A stretch of DNA of 64,000 bases from DASSUW01 sp963740605 (GCA_963740605.1 CAVUFC010000021.1:186001-250000); one strand, 5' to 3'; counted from the first letter of the stretch, positions 50,463 to 58,969 are shown. The notes: generated by a model from the sequence alone, not told the origin. Numbers and translations: made by a program.

Positions 50463-50978
50463 TCACGGCCCCGTCGCGGTCCCCGCGGCGGGGCCGTTTT
50501 CGCGTGCCCAGGCCTCCAGCTCGGCCACGTGGTCGTCGGTCACCCCGACCGCGGGGTCGGTGGAGACCAGCAGCGTCGGCGCCCGGCGGGCGCCCGCCCA
50601 CGCCCGGCACTCGTCGTCGTGATCGTCGTCGATCCACGCCACAGCGCGGGTCGGGCCGGCGAATGCGTCGATCGCGTCGAGCTTCCAGTGCGCGTTGATC
50701 TGGGCGCGCGGCCGGTCGAAGCTCAGGTGCTGCCAGCCGCCCGGAAGACCCAGGAAGTACGGCAGGTGCTCCTCGGCGCGCTCCTCCCAGCCCGTGCACC
50801 AGACGCACTCGAAGGTGCGAGCCAGACGCACAAGGCGCGCTCCCGCTCCCTCGGACAGCCAATGTGGAGTGCCATCGACCGCTACGGGGAAACCAGGGGG
50901 AGGGCTGGTGTGGTCGAAGCCGAACAGGGAGACCACCCCGTCCACGTCGACGAGCAGAAGGGGAATTTGATCTGGCAC
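50463..50978 (-). CDS. HAD-like hydrolase domain protein
   Basis: 171 residues. The N-terminal LLLVDVDGVVSLFG is the HAD motif I with its nucleophile Asp. WCTGWEERAEEHLPYFLG and AWIDDDHDDEC (acid motif) are typical of the small Swiss-army-knife HAD group found in actinobacteria. The natural substrate is not known. GTG 50978 is the start. The 3' end overlaps the rpoC terminator, so its message probably ends in the same hairpin. Confidence 0.75.
   Translation of the reverse strand: MPDQIPLLLVDVDGVVSLFGFDHTSPPPGFPVAVDGTPHWLSEGAGARLVRLARTFECVWCTGWEERAEEHLPYFLGLPGGWQHLSFDRPRAQINAHWKLDAIDAFAGPTRAVAWIDDDHDDECRAWAGARRAPTLLVSTDPAVGVTDDHVAELEAWARENGPAAGTATGP
50465..50501 (+). terminator. intrinsic terminator after rpoC
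   Basis: ACGGCCCCG (50465-50473) pairs with CGGGGCCGT (50489-50497), and TTTT follows. It lies 15 bases after the rpoC stop and covers the end of the convergent HAD-like gene. Confidence 0.85.
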
Positions 50979-50992
50979 TTAGCGAGGGGACG

Positions 50993-51000
50993 CTAGTCTG
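50993..51000 (+). promoter_or_regulatory. candidate -10 for the DMT transporter gene
   Basis: GCTAGTCT lies 105 bases before the GTG start of the transporter. It shows the same GCTAnnCT pattern as several ribosomal promoters here. It is followed by the leader hairpin. Confidence 0.3.
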
Positions 51001-51015
51001 GCCCCGCTTCGCTTT

Positions 51016-51042
51016 GGACTCAAGCCGGGGGGCTTGAGGTCC
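51016..51042 (+). promoter_or_regulatory. leader hairpin before the DMT transporter
   Basis: CTCAAGCC and GGCTTGAG (8 bp) around a GGGG loop; the stem extends through GGA/TCC with a one-base bulge. A 17-codon frame (51044-51097, ATG to TAG) follows and ends eight bases before the transporter start. The arrangement recalls a leader-peptide or attenuation element. Confidence 0.4.
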
Positions 51043-51104
51043 GATGAACATGGAAGACCTTGGCGACAGGCGCCGGGGCGTTCCAACTGGGTCTTAGAAC
51101 ACAA

Positions 51105-51980
51105 GTGACTTTCGAAATCGGGATTCTGCTGGCGCTTGCGTGCGCCGTTGCGACGCAGCTTGGCTTCTTGTACAAGCACGAGGGGGCGAACGCCGCACCC
51201 GCCGTCGACATCCGGCATCCGCTCCGGACCGTCAAGGATCTCTTCTCGTCCAAGTGGTTCGCGGTCGGCATGGCGGTCGCGACCGGGGCCTGGTTCTTTC
51301 ACGTCGCCGCACTGGCCTTCGCTCCGCTGAGCGTCGTCCAGGCCGTGCTCAGCACCGGCGTCGTGATCCTCGCCGTCATGGCCGAGCGCATCTTCGGCTT
51401 CGAGGTCGGCGCCCGCCAGTGGGTCGGCGTCGCGATGACCGCTCTCGGCCTGCTGCTGCTGGTGATCACCCTCCCGGCGCAGTCCGGCGCGCATTCGGCC
51501 TACTCGCTGGCCGGCATGCTCAGCTTCGAGGGCGGCATGCTCGCGATCGGCGCGCTGCTGATCTCCGGCCCCCGCATCGGCGCCCCTGATCACCACCACG
51601 GGATCATGCTCGGCGCCGCCGCCGGCGTTCTCTTCGGCGTCTCCGACGTCGCCATCAAGGCGCTCACCGGCCTCCACGGCCCGCTCGCGATTCTCGTCTC
51701 GCCGTGGCTGGCCGTCGCGGTGCTCGCCTCGGTCGTCGCCTTCTACGCCTCCGCTCGCGGCCTGCAGGACGGCGAGGCCGTCCCGGTCATCGCCGCGACC
51801 TCCACCGCCGCCAACGTCTCCTGCATCCTCGGCGGCATCATCGTCTTCGGTGACCCGATGCCGCGCGACACGGTCGGCATCGCCGTCCAGGCGTTCGCGT
51901 TCGTGCTGGTCGTCGTCGCCGCGCTCGTCACTCCGCCGCCGATGCGCGCGGCCGAGGCGCACGCGCAGCCGGCGCACTAA
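51105..51980 (+). CDS. DMT-superfamily (EamA-like) transporter
   Basis: 291 residues from GTG 51105. Nine to ten transmembrane helices in two related halves show the drug/metabolite-transporter layout. WVGVAMTALGLLLLVI in the first half and VVAFYASARGLQDGEAVPVIAATST in the second are recognisable. The substrate is unknown. A TTG start at 51060 is also open, but the chosen GTG gives a normal N-terminus beginning MTFEIGILLALACAV. The last four bases overlap the convergent hydrolase gene. Confidence 0.8.
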   Translation: MTFEIGILLALACAVATQLGFLYKHEGANAAPAVDIRHPLRTVKDLFSSKWFAVGMAVATGAWFFHVAALAFAPLSVVQAVLSTGVVILAVMAERIFGFEVGARQWVGVAMTALGLLLLVITLPAQSGAHSAYSLAGMLSFEGGMLAIGALLISGPRIGAPDHHHGIMLGAAAGVLFGVSDVAIKALTGLHGPLAILVSPWLAVAVLASVVAFYASARGLQDGEAVPVIAATSTAANVSCILGGIIVFGDPMPRDTVGIAVQAFAFVLVVVAALVTPPPMRAAEAHAQPAH

Positions 51981-52741
51981 GCCGCGACGGACTCCCGGAT
52001 CACATCGGCGACCCGCTCAGGGTCGTCCCACGTCGGCACGTGCCCGCAGTGCTCCAGCGTCACGTGGCGCGCCTCCGGCATCCAGCGCCGTGCCCGCGGG
52101 GCCTGACGCGCGTAGATGAGCAGCCGGTCGCGCGAGCCCCAGGCGACGGTGGTCGGGACCGCCGGCGGCCGCACGCTCCACGCCGGCGCGTTGCGCAGCA
52201 GCGGCCAGAACCCCGGGGCGTCGGCGTAGACGCGGGTCCACAGTTCGGCGTCGGAGGGCGGGATGCGCCACGGCCGGCCCGCCACGTGCGCGCACAGCAG
52301 CGAGCGCAGGGCGGTGTTGCCCACGATCGCGTGCGCGATCGGCGCCACGCCGAGGGCGAGGAACCGGGTGCCGACGAGCACCCCGCGGGCGTAGGACCGC
52401 TCGCGGTCGTTGCCGAAGAAGCCGACCGGCGAGATCGCGCACGCGGACCGCACGCGCCCGGTCGCGGCGAGATCGAGCGCGATGCCGCCGCCCATCGAGT
52501 TGCCCGCCACGTGGAAGCCGTCCAGGCGGAGCGATGCAGCGAACGCCGCGACCTCCGCGGCGAGCCCATCCACTGTGTCCGCCCCGGGCGGCGAATCGCC
52601 GAAGCCCGGCAGGTCGACGGCGATCACGTCGTGGTCGCGCGCGAGCAACGGCATCACGGGCCGCCACATCTCCTTGCACGAGCCGAGGCCATGCAGGAGC
52701 ACGAGAGGTGAGCCGGAGCCGGTACGGTCGTGGGCGAGCAT
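51977..52741 (-). CDS. alpha/beta hydrolase (serine type)
   Basis: 254 residues from ATG 52741. The oxyanion-side motif LLHGLGSCKEMW, the nucleophile elbow GNSMGG (Ser) and the C-terminal HCGHVPTWDDPE with the catalytic His are all present. The fold is a typical esterase/lipase or meta-cleavage hydrolase type. It is convergent with the DMT gene and divergent from the PucR gene. The substrate is unknown. Confidence 0.83.
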   Translation of the reverse strand: MLAHDRTGSGSPLVLLHGLGSCKEMWRPVMPLLARDHDVIAVDLPGFGDSPPGADTVDGLAAEVAAFAASLRLDGFHVAGNSMGGGIALDLAATGRVRSACAISPVGFFGNDRERSYARGVLVGTRFLALGVAPIAHAIVGNTALRSLLCAHVAGRPWRIPPSDAELWTRVYADAPGFWPLLRNAPAWSVRPPAVPTTVAWGSRDRLLIYARQAPRARRWMPEARHVTLEHCGHVPTWDDPERVADVIRESVAA

Positions 52742-52828
52742 CGCGCGAGCGTAGTGATTGCGCCGGCTCACGGCCGCAGTTAGGTTGTACGAATCGGCGT
52801 ATGACTCTCGACGTTCTGTAACGAAACG

Positions 52829-54430
52829 GTGCTCGCGCTCCGTGACCTCCTCCGCGACCTCGAGGTCAGCCTCGTCGCGGGCGAGGCGGGCGTGGACAAC
52901 TCGGTCCGCTGGGTCCACATCTCCGAGATCGTCGATCCGACGCCGTGGCTATCCGGCGGCGAGCTGCTGCTTACGACCGGTCTGCAGCTCGAACGGCCCG
53001 AGGCGCAGCGCGAGTACGTCGCGCGGCTGGCCGGCCACGGGCTATCCGGGTTGGGGCTTGGCACCGGGTTCGCCCACACCACGATCCCCGAGGCGATGCG
53101 CGAGGCCGCCGACGAGTACGGCTTCCCGCTGTTCGAGGTCCCGTACGAGGTGCCGTTCATCGCGGTCACCGAGAAGGCGTTCACGCACCTGGTCAACGAG
53201 CACTACGCGGTCCTCCAGCGCGCGCTGTCCGCCCACGAGCGGCTCGAGCGGATCGTGCTGTCCGAGCGCGGGCTCGACGGCGTGGCGGGCGCGCTCGCGT
53301 CGCTGATCGGCGGCCCGGCGATCATCTTCGACTTGCGCGGCGAGGTCCTGGCCCGTCGCGCCGGCCGCGCGCCGCTGCAGGACAGCGCGGTCGCCGCACT
53401 GTCCGACGAGCTGCGCGAGCGCGCCCGTGCAGGCGGTCGCCGCGGCTACGCGCCCGGCGGCGAGCTGGCGGGCCGCGCGCTCGCCCTGCCGGTCCCGCGG
53501 ACGCCCCAGGGGAACGCTCCCGCGGGCGACGGCCCGGCGCCGCAGGCGTGGCTCGTCGCGGCCAAGGACGGCGGCCCGCTGACGGAGTTCGACCGCCTCA
53601 CGCTGCACCAGGCGGTCACGGTCGTCGCGCTCGAGCTGCTCCGCCGTCGCGTTGCGGACGACACCGAGCGCCGCCTCGCCGGCGACGTCGTCACCGCGAT
53701 GGTGTCCGGGGAGCTCGACGGGGCCGAGCTCGCGCGTCGCCTCCAGCCGTTCGGCTTGCGCGACCGCGCCGCCGTCGTCGTCCTGGTGCCGCCGCGGCCG
53801 TTGAAGGCCGCCACCGAGGACGCGCTCGCGCGCGCCCTGCGCGACGAGGCCGGTATCGGCCTGGCGGCCGCTACCGGACGCTTCTCGTGCGTGCTGGTGG
53901 CGCCGCCGCGCGGCGGGGGCGACGACGAGGTGTTCGCGCTCGCCGAGCGCCTGCGCCGGCGCGTCTCGACCGAGGTCGGCACCGACCTCGCCGCGGGCGC
54001 CGGCCGCATGGTCGCTGCGGGCGACCTGCGCCGCGCCTTCCACGAAGCCCGGTGTGCGCTCGAGGCGCGCGGGCTGGCCGACGGCAACGGCACCCCGGCC
54101 GGGCTCGCCACCTACCACGACCTCGGCTCGTTCCAGTTGCTCCTCTCCCTGCAGGACGACGAGGCGCTGCGGCTGTTCTGCGACTCGATCCTCGCCCCGA
54201 TCGAGGAGGGGGAGGGCGCGTACGGGGGCGAGCTGATGCGCTCGCTCGAGGCGTTCATCGAATGCAACGGCCAGTGGGAGCGAGCCGCGCGCCAGTTGTA
54301 CTGTCACCGGCATACGCTGCGCTACCGGATCCGGCGCGTCGAGGAGCTGACGGGCCGGTCGCTGGATTCCGCGCGCGATCGCATCGACTTCTGGCTGGCG
54401 CTCCGCGGGCGCGAGCTGATCCGCCAGTGA
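52829..54430 (+). CDS. PucR-family transcription regulator
   Basis: 533 residues from GTG 52829. The N-terminal PucR ligand domain (VAGEAGVDNSVRWVHISEIV) comes first, then a GGDEF-like core. The C-terminal HTH_30 has ARQLYCHRHTLRYRIRRVEEL. PucR proteins activate genes for purine or amino-acid use. AdeR of Bacillus is a close functional model and controls alanine dehydrogenase. The ald gene begins 16 bases downstream on the same strand, so this regulator probably controls ald. Confidence 0.88.
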   Translation: MLALRDLLRDLEVSLVAGEAGVDNSVRWVHISEIVDPTPWLSGGELLLTTGLQLERPEAQREYVARLAGHGLSGLGLGTGFAHTTIPEAMREAADEYGFPLFEVPYEVPFIAVTEKAFTHLVNEHYAVLQRALSAHERLERIVLSERGLDGVAGALASLIGGPAIIFDLRGEVLARRAGRAPLQDSAVAALSDELRERARAGGRRGYAPGGELAGRALALPVPRTPQGNAPAGDGPAPQAWLVAAKDGGPLTEFDRLTLHQAVTVVALELLRRRVADDTERRLAGDVVTAMVSGELDGAELARRLQPFGLRDRAAVVVLVPPRPLKAATEDALARALRDEAGIGLAAATGRFSCVLVAPPRGGGDDEVFALAERLRRRVSTEVGTDLAAGAGRMVAAGDLRRAFHEARCALEARGLADGNGTPAGLATYHDLGSFQLLLSLQDDEALRLFCDSILAPIEEGEGAYGGELMRSLEAFIECNGQWERAARQLYCHRHTLRYRIRRVEELTGRSLDSARDRIDFWLALRGRELIRQ

Positions 54431-54446
54431 AAGAGAGGAACGACAG

Positions 54447-55577
54447 GTGAAGGTCGGCGTCCCTACCGAGATCAAGACGGACGAGTACCGCGTTGCGCTG
54501 ACGCCGGCGGGCGTGCGGGAGCTGGTCGAGCATGATCATGAGGTTGTGATCCAGGCTGGGGCGGGTGAGGGGTCGGCGATCTCTGACGGCGATTATGTGT
54601 CTCAGGGCGCGCGGATCGTGTCTGACGCTGGGGCGGTGTTCGGTGAGGCGGACATGATTGTCAAGGTCAAGGAGCCGCAGCCGGTCGAGGTCGGGATGCT
54701 CGAGGGGCGGCACACGCTGTTCACGTATCTGCATTTGGCGCCGGATCCTGAGCTCACGCGCGGCTTGGTGGAGTCGGGCGCGACGTGTGTGGCGTATGAG
54801 ACGGTGGAGGACATCCGCGGGCGGTTGCCGTTGCTGGCGCCGATGAGTGAGGTGGCGGGCAAGATCGCCACGCAGGCGGGGGCGTTCATGCTCGAGAAGC
54901 CGCTCGGCGGTCGCGGGATCCTGCTCGGTGGCGTGCCGGGGGTGGCGGCGGCGAACGTGATGATCATCGGCGGGGGCGTGGTGGGGATGAACGCGGCGTT
55001 CATCGCGCTGGGGATGGAGGCGACCGTCTACGTCTATGACCGCAATATCGATCGGTTGCGGGAGCTCGATATCGCGTTCGGCGGTCGCGCGGATACGTGT
55101 TACGCGTCGACGCTGGACATCGAGACGCGGCTGCCCGACATGGATCTGGTGATCGGGGCGGTGCTCGTGCACGGGGCCAAGGCGCCGTACGTGGTGCGTC
55201 GGGACCAGCTGAAGCTGATGAAGCGCAACGCGGTGTTGGTGGATGTCTCGATCGATCAGGGCGGCTGTTTTGAGACTTCGCGGCCGACGACGCACTCAGA
55301 CCCGACCTATGAGGTCGACGGCGTGACGCATTACTGCGTGGCGAACATGCCGGGCGCGGTGCCGATCACGAGCACCTACGCGCTGACGAACGCGACGCTT
55401 CCGTACGTGCTCGATGTCGCCGACGAGGGCGTCGCGGGCGCTGCGCGGCAGAACCCCGGACTTGCGAAGGGCGTCAACGTCGTCGCCGGCAAGGTGACCT
55501 ACGCGCCGGTGGCCGAGGCGACCGGGCAGCCGTACGCCGACCTGTTCGACGCGCTCGGGGAACAAGCGGCTGCGTAG
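54447..55577 (+). CDS. ald: alanine dehydrogenase
   Basis: 376 residues from GTG 54447. The start VGVPTEIKTDEYRVALTPAG, catalytic Lys75 (KVKEPQ) and His96 (TYLHLAPD), and the NAD motif IIGGGVVGMNAAF are as in M. tuberculosis Ald. The enzyme interconverts alanine and pyruvate plus ammonia with NAD. It follows a PucR regulator. Between about 54520 and 55330 the codon use leans more to GAT, GGT and GTG than in its neighbours. Confidence 0.96.
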   Translation: MKVGVPTEIKTDEYRVALTPAGVRELVEHDHEVVIQAGAGEGSAISDGDYVSQGARIVSDAGAVFGEADMIVKVKEPQPVEVGMLEGRHTLFTYLHLAPDPELTRGLVESGATCVAYETVEDIRGRLPLLAPMSEVAGKIATQAGAFMLEKPLGGRGILLGGVPGVAAANVMIIGGGVVGMNAAFIALGMEATVYVYDRNIDRLRELDIAFGGRADTCYASTLDIETRLPDMDLVIGAVLVHGAKAPYVVRRDQLKLMKRNAVLVDVSIDQGGCFETSRPTTHSDPTYEVDGVTHYCVANMPGAVPITSTYALTNATLPYVLDVADEGVAGAARQNPGLAKGVNVVAGKVTYAPVAEATGQPYADLFDALGEQAAA

Positions 55578-55579
55578 AT

Positions 55580-55622
55580 GACCGGCTCCGCACCCCACGC
55601 ACGCGGGGCACGAAGCCGGCCA
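55580..55622 (+). terminator. possible ald terminator
   Basis: CCGGCT and AGCCGG arms enclose an inner CCCC/GGGG pairing right after the ald stop. No U-run follows, so this is a weak candidate. Confidence 0.3.
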
Positions 55623-55630
55623 TCTGCCGC

Positions 55631-55639
55631 TGCTAGCCT
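55631..55639 (+). promoter_or_regulatory. candidate extended -10 for rpsL
   Basis: TGC-TAGCCT lies about 11 bases before the rpsL ATG. A transcript from here would have almost no leader. The pattern matches other GCTAnnCT elements in the window. Confidence 0.4.
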
Positions 55640-55649
55640 TACGCGCCGT

Positions 55650-56045
55650 ATGCCCACGACTTCCCAGCTGGTCCGCAAGGGCCGGAATCCGAAGACCAAG
55701 AAGCTGGCCACGCCGGGCCTGAAGTCCGGCAAGGGCCGCAAGAAGAAGGTCGCCGCTCCGCAGCGGCGCGGTGTCTGCACCCGCGTCTACACGACGACGC
55801 CGAAGAAGCCGAACTCGGCGCTGCGCAAGGTCGCTCGTGTGCGGCTCACCAACACGATGGAGGTCACGGCGTACATCCCCGGCGAGGGCCACAACCTGCA
55901 GGAGCACTCCGTTGTGCTCGTGCGCGGTGGCCGCGTCAAGGATCTGCCTGGCGTTCGTTACAAGGTCATCCGCGGCACGCTCGACGCTGCCGGAGTGTCC
56001 GATCGCAAGAAGGCCCGCTCCCAGTACGGAGTGAAGGCCAGGTAA
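55650..56045 (+). CDS. rpsL: 30S ribosomal protein S12
   Basis: 131 residues from ATG 55650, giving the standard MPTTSQLVRKGRN. The KPNSALRK and VRGGRVKDLPGVRY blocks are normal, with Lys at the streptomycin-sensitive positions. S12 shapes the decoding centre. The stop overlaps the rpsG start by one base. Confidence 0.97.
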   Translation: MPTTSQLVRKGRNPKTKKLATPGLKSGKGRKKKVAAPQRRGVCTRVYTTTPKKPNSALRKVARVRLTNTMEVTAYIPGEGHNLQEHSVVLVRGGRVKDLPGVRYKVIRGTLDAAGVSDRKKARSQYGVKAR

Positions 56046-56515
56046 TGCCGCGCCGCGCTGCCGCCACGCAACGGCCGGTCGAGGCCGATCCCGTCTTCCG
56101 ATCCAAGCTCGTCTCGCAGGTGATCAACCGCGTGATGCTGGACGGCAAGAAGTCCAAGGCCGAGCGCATTGTGTACGACGCGCTCGCGATCCTTTCCGAG
56201 CGCACGGGCAAGGAGCCCGTCGAGGCGCTCGAGATCTCGATCAAGGCGCTCACGCCCGTGCTCGAGGTTCGTTCCCGCCGCGTCGGCGGTGCCACCTACC
56301 AGGTGCCCGTCGAGGTCCCGGCGCGCCGCGCCCGCACGCTCGCCGTGCGCTGGCTCGTCGAGTTCGCCCGCAACCGGCGCGAGAAGTCGATGGCGCAGCG
56401 GCTCGCCAATGAGCTGCTCGACGCGCAGTCCCAGCAGGGCGGCGCGTTCAAGCGCAAGGACGACATCTTCCGCATGGCGCAGGCCAACAAGGCCTTTGCC
56501 CACTACCGCTGGTAG
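56045..56515 (+). CDS. rpsG: 30S ribosomal protein S7
   Basis: 156 residues, the usual length. The N-terminal half (DPVFRSKLVSQVINRVMLDGKKSKAE) and the C-terminal KRKDDIFRMAQANKAFAHYRW are intact. S7 nucleates assembly of the small-subunit head. It overlaps rpsL by one base. In most bacteria fusA would follow, but here fusA is 2.7 kb away. Confidence 0.97.
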   Translation: MPRRAAATQRPVEADPVFRSKLVSQVINRVMLDGKKSKAERIVYDALAILSERTGKEPVEALEISIKALTPVLEVRSRRVGGATYQVPVEVPARRARTLAVRWLVEFARNRREKSMAQRLANELLDAQSQQGGAFKRKDDIFRMAQANKAFAHYRW

Positions 56516-56558
56516 CGGAAGCCGTTTCGGCGCGCCGCGCCGCGGATAGGGTCTCGGC

Positions 56559-57503
56559 GTGCGCGCAATCGCCGTACGCGAATGGGGAGAGCGGGACAAG
56601 ATCGAGCTGATCGAGCACGACGTCCCGCCGGTCGCCCCTGACGGGGTCCTCGTGAAGGTCAAGGCCGCGGGCGTCAATCCGGTCGACGCCAAGATCCGCG
56701 GCGGCTACATGGCGAAGGCTCTGCCGTTCCACTTCCCGGTGATCCTCGGTTGGGACGTGGCCGGGGTCGTCGAGGAGGCCGGCCCGGCGGTTACGTGGTT
56801 CAAGCCCGGCGACAAGGTCTACGGGTACATCCGCCGCCACCACCTCGAGTACGGCGCGTACGCCGAGTACGCCACCGCGCCGGAGGGCTTCTTCGCGCAC
56901 ATGCCCGCCGATCTGTCGTTCGTCGAGGCGGCGGCGATGCCGCTCCCCGTTCTGACCGCGCACCAGTCACTGGAGGCGCTCGGCCTGCGCGGCGGCGAGA
57001 CGCTGTTCATCGGCGGCGGCGCCGGCGGTGTCGGCCACCTGGCGATCCAGCTCGCGATCGCGCGCGGCGCCCGCGTGGTCGCGACCGCGTCCGAGCGCAA
57101 CCACGACTTCCTGCGCGAGCTCGGAGCCGAGCCGCTCGACTACGCGATCGACGATCTCCCCGCGCGCGTGCGCGACCTGCTGGCGGACTCGGGCACCGAC
57201 GCCGCGTTCGACCTGTTCGGCGGCGACCCGCGCGAGCAGGCGTTCGCCTCACTGCGGCCGGGGGGCCGGCTCGTCTCGATCGCCCGCCCGCCCCCGGAGC
57301 CCCGCAACGGCCACCACGAGGTCCATTACATCTTCGTGCGCCCGAGCGGCTACGACCTCGGCGAGCACGTGACGCCGCTCGTCAACGAGGGCAGCCTGCG
57401 CCCGCACGTGCAGGAGACGTTCCCGCTCGAGCGCGCGGCCGACGCGCACGCGCTCCTGGAGGAAGGGCACGTGCGCGGCAAGCTCGTGCTCACGGTCGAC
57501 TGA
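56559..57503 (+). CDS. NADP-dependent zinc-less MDR (quinone-reductase-like) oxidoreductase
   Basis: 314 residues of the medium-chain dehydrogenase/reductase superfamily. The N-terminal GroES-like domain has GVNPVDAKIRGG, and the Rossmann part has GGGAGGVGHLAIQLA. No structural zinc cysteines or catalytic zinc ligands were seen, so it belongs to the quinone-reductase-like branch. The exact substrate is unknown. GTG 56559 is the start, 43 bases after rpsG. It is convergent with the sigma-fusion gene, overlapping 14 bases. Confidence 0.83.
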   Translation: MRAIAVREWGERDKIELIEHDVPPVAPDGVLVKVKAAGVNPVDAKIRGGYMAKALPFHFPVILGWDVAGVVEEAGPAVTWFKPGDKVYGYIRRHHLEYGAYAEYATAPEGFFAHMPADLSFVEAAAMPLPVLTAHQSLEALGLRGGETLFIGGGAGGVGHLAIQLAIARGARVVATASERNHDFLRELGAEPLDYAIDDLPARVRDLLADSGTDAAFDLFGGDPREQAFASLRPGGRLVSIARPPPEPRNGHHEVHYIFVRPSGYDLGEHVTPLVNEGSLRPHVQETFPLERAADAHALLEEGHVRGKLVLTVD

Positions 57504-58494
57504 CGCGCCTGCGCGCCTCGTCGGCGAGGACGCGGCGGTCGTCGGTGGCCGCGTCGGCGGCGGCGTGCTCGTCGGCCCAGTCGGGATCGATCTCGGCGGT
57601 CGCCTCGAGCACGGCCTCGTCGACGAGCAGGGGGACGTCGGTGACGAGTGCGAGCGCGATCGCGTCGCTCGGCCGCGCGTCGACGCTGGTGCCGTCGGCC
57701 AGCACGATGTCGGCGTAGAAGATGTGCTCGACCAGGCGCGTCACGCGGACCTCGCGGACCGACGAACCAGTGGCGTGCAGCAGCGATGCGGTCAGGTGGT
57801 GCGACGTCGGCCGCGGCAGCTCGACGTCCTCGAGCAGCACGGCGATCGCCTCGGCCTCGGGCGCGCCGACCCAGATCTTCAGCTCGTGGCCGTCGCCCGC
57901 GAGCATCAGGACGTGCTTGTCGCCGGCGCGGCGGACGTCGGTGACCTGCATGTGAACGGGCATCGTGCGCTCCCTCAAGGGCTGGAGGCGCACGCGCAGC
58001 GACGCGCGCGCCTTGTGGAGCCGGGTCTTGACCGCGCCCGGCGGGATCCCGAGATGCGCCGCCGCGTCGGCCTGCGACAGGCCGGCGAGGTAGTACAGCG
58101 TCACCGCCTCACGCTGCCCACGGGGCAGCGCCGCGATCGCGGCCCGTACCCGCTCGGCCAGCTCCGCCGCCTCGGCAGCCAGAACGGGGTCAGACCCCTT
58201 GAGTCCCAGCGGCTCAAGGGGTCTGACCCCTGGGTGTTGCCGCAGTTGCGCGCGGCAGGCGTTCATCCCGATCCCGACGAGCCAGGCGCCGAACGACTCG
58301 GGGCGGCGGAGGGCGTCGAGCGAGAGCAGCGCGGTGACGACTGCGTCCTGGGCGGCGTCGAGCGCGGCGTCCGGCCCGACCATGCGGCGACAGCAGCGCA
58401 CCAGCGTCGCGTGGTGGCGGGCCACCAGCTCGGCGAAGGCGTCGCGGTCGCCGCCGCGGGCGCGGCAGACGAGCTCGGCGTCGGCAGGCGTCAT
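57490..58494 (-). CDS. ECF sigma factor fused to a bifunctional-nuclease (DUF151) domain
   Basis: 334 residues. Residues 1-90 are sigma region 2 (CRARGGDRDAFAELVARHH through ACRAQLRQ). Residues 110-170 are sigma region 4, with ALPRGQREAVTLYYLAGLSQ and its helix-turn-helix. Residues 180-300 form a BFN/DUF151 domain with RPSDAIALALVTDVPLLVDEAVLE. Combining a DNA-promoter-recognising sigma factor with a nuclease-fold domain in one chain is unusual. An 18-bp palindrome lies in frame between the two sigma regions. Confidence 0.75.
   Translation of the reverse strand: MTPADAELVCRARGGDRDAFAELVARHHATLVRCCRRMVGPDAALDAAQDAVVTALLSLDALRRPESFGAWLVGIGMNACRAQLRQHPGVRPLEPLGLKGSDPVLAAEAAELAERVRAAIAALPRGQREAVTLYYLAGLSQADAAAHLGIPPGAVKTRLHKARASLRVRLQPLRERTMPVHMQVTDVRRAGDKHVLMLAGDGHELKIWVGAPEAEAIAVLLEDVELPRPTSHHLTASLLHATGSSVREVRVTRLVEHIFYADIVLADGTSVDARPSDAIALALVTDVPLLVDEAVLEATAEIDPDWADEHAAADAATDDRRVLADEARRRVSRP
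58186..58230. repeat. 18-bp perfect inverted repeat inside the sigma gene
   Basis: Arms at 58186-58203 and 58213-58230, loop of nine bases. Each arm contains the near-palindrome GGGGTCAGACCCC. The element is read through in frame by the sigma-BFN gene, encoding the segment between regions 2 and 4. It looks like a REP or miniature inverted-repeat insertion that has kept the frame. Confidence 0.75.
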
Positions 58495-58495
58495 C

Positions 58496-58961
58496 TCAGG
58501 AGCTAGTGCGTGCGCGCTCGCGTGGGGTTACCCACCGCGTTCGCGCCGGCGCGGCGATGTACGCCCACACCGCCCCGATCAGCCCCAGCACCGCGCCCAG
58601 GCTCTCCAGATAGAACCCGGTCGCCGGCCGCGCCTCGGCCAGGTCGTACGTGCGGCCGATCAGGCCCGTGTCGTCGAGCACCGGGCGATCGACGAATAGC
58701 ACGACCACGAGGGCGGCCAGCGAGAGCACGATCAGTGCCACCGCGGCCGGCCGCGCACCACGCATGACGGCGCCGTAGGACATCGGCAGCATGGCCAGCC
58801 CGATGATCCCCAGCGCGTAGCTGTGGAGGTCCGCCGCCGGTGGACGTGCCGCCGGGCGGGATGACGGTCACCGCATGGATCTCGCGAACCGCCACGAACT
58901 CGGCCACGATGAGCAGGAGAGCGCCCGCCACGAGGGGCACGAGAGGTGCGAAGCGGGCCAC
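58496..58961 (-). pseudogene. small membrane protein, frameshift as read
   Basis: From ATG 58961 the protein starts with a membrane helix (APLVPLVAGALLLIVAEFVA). Near 58835, in a GGCGGCGG stretch, the frame is lost and the coding character continues one base over with DLHSYALGIIGLAMLP. Three more helices follow to 58496. Removing one base gives about 155 residues and four helices. It sits just upstream of the sigma-fusion gene on the same strand and might be its membrane partner, but this is speculation. No family was recognised. Confidence 0.45.
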
Positions 58962-58969
58962 AGGTCGGA

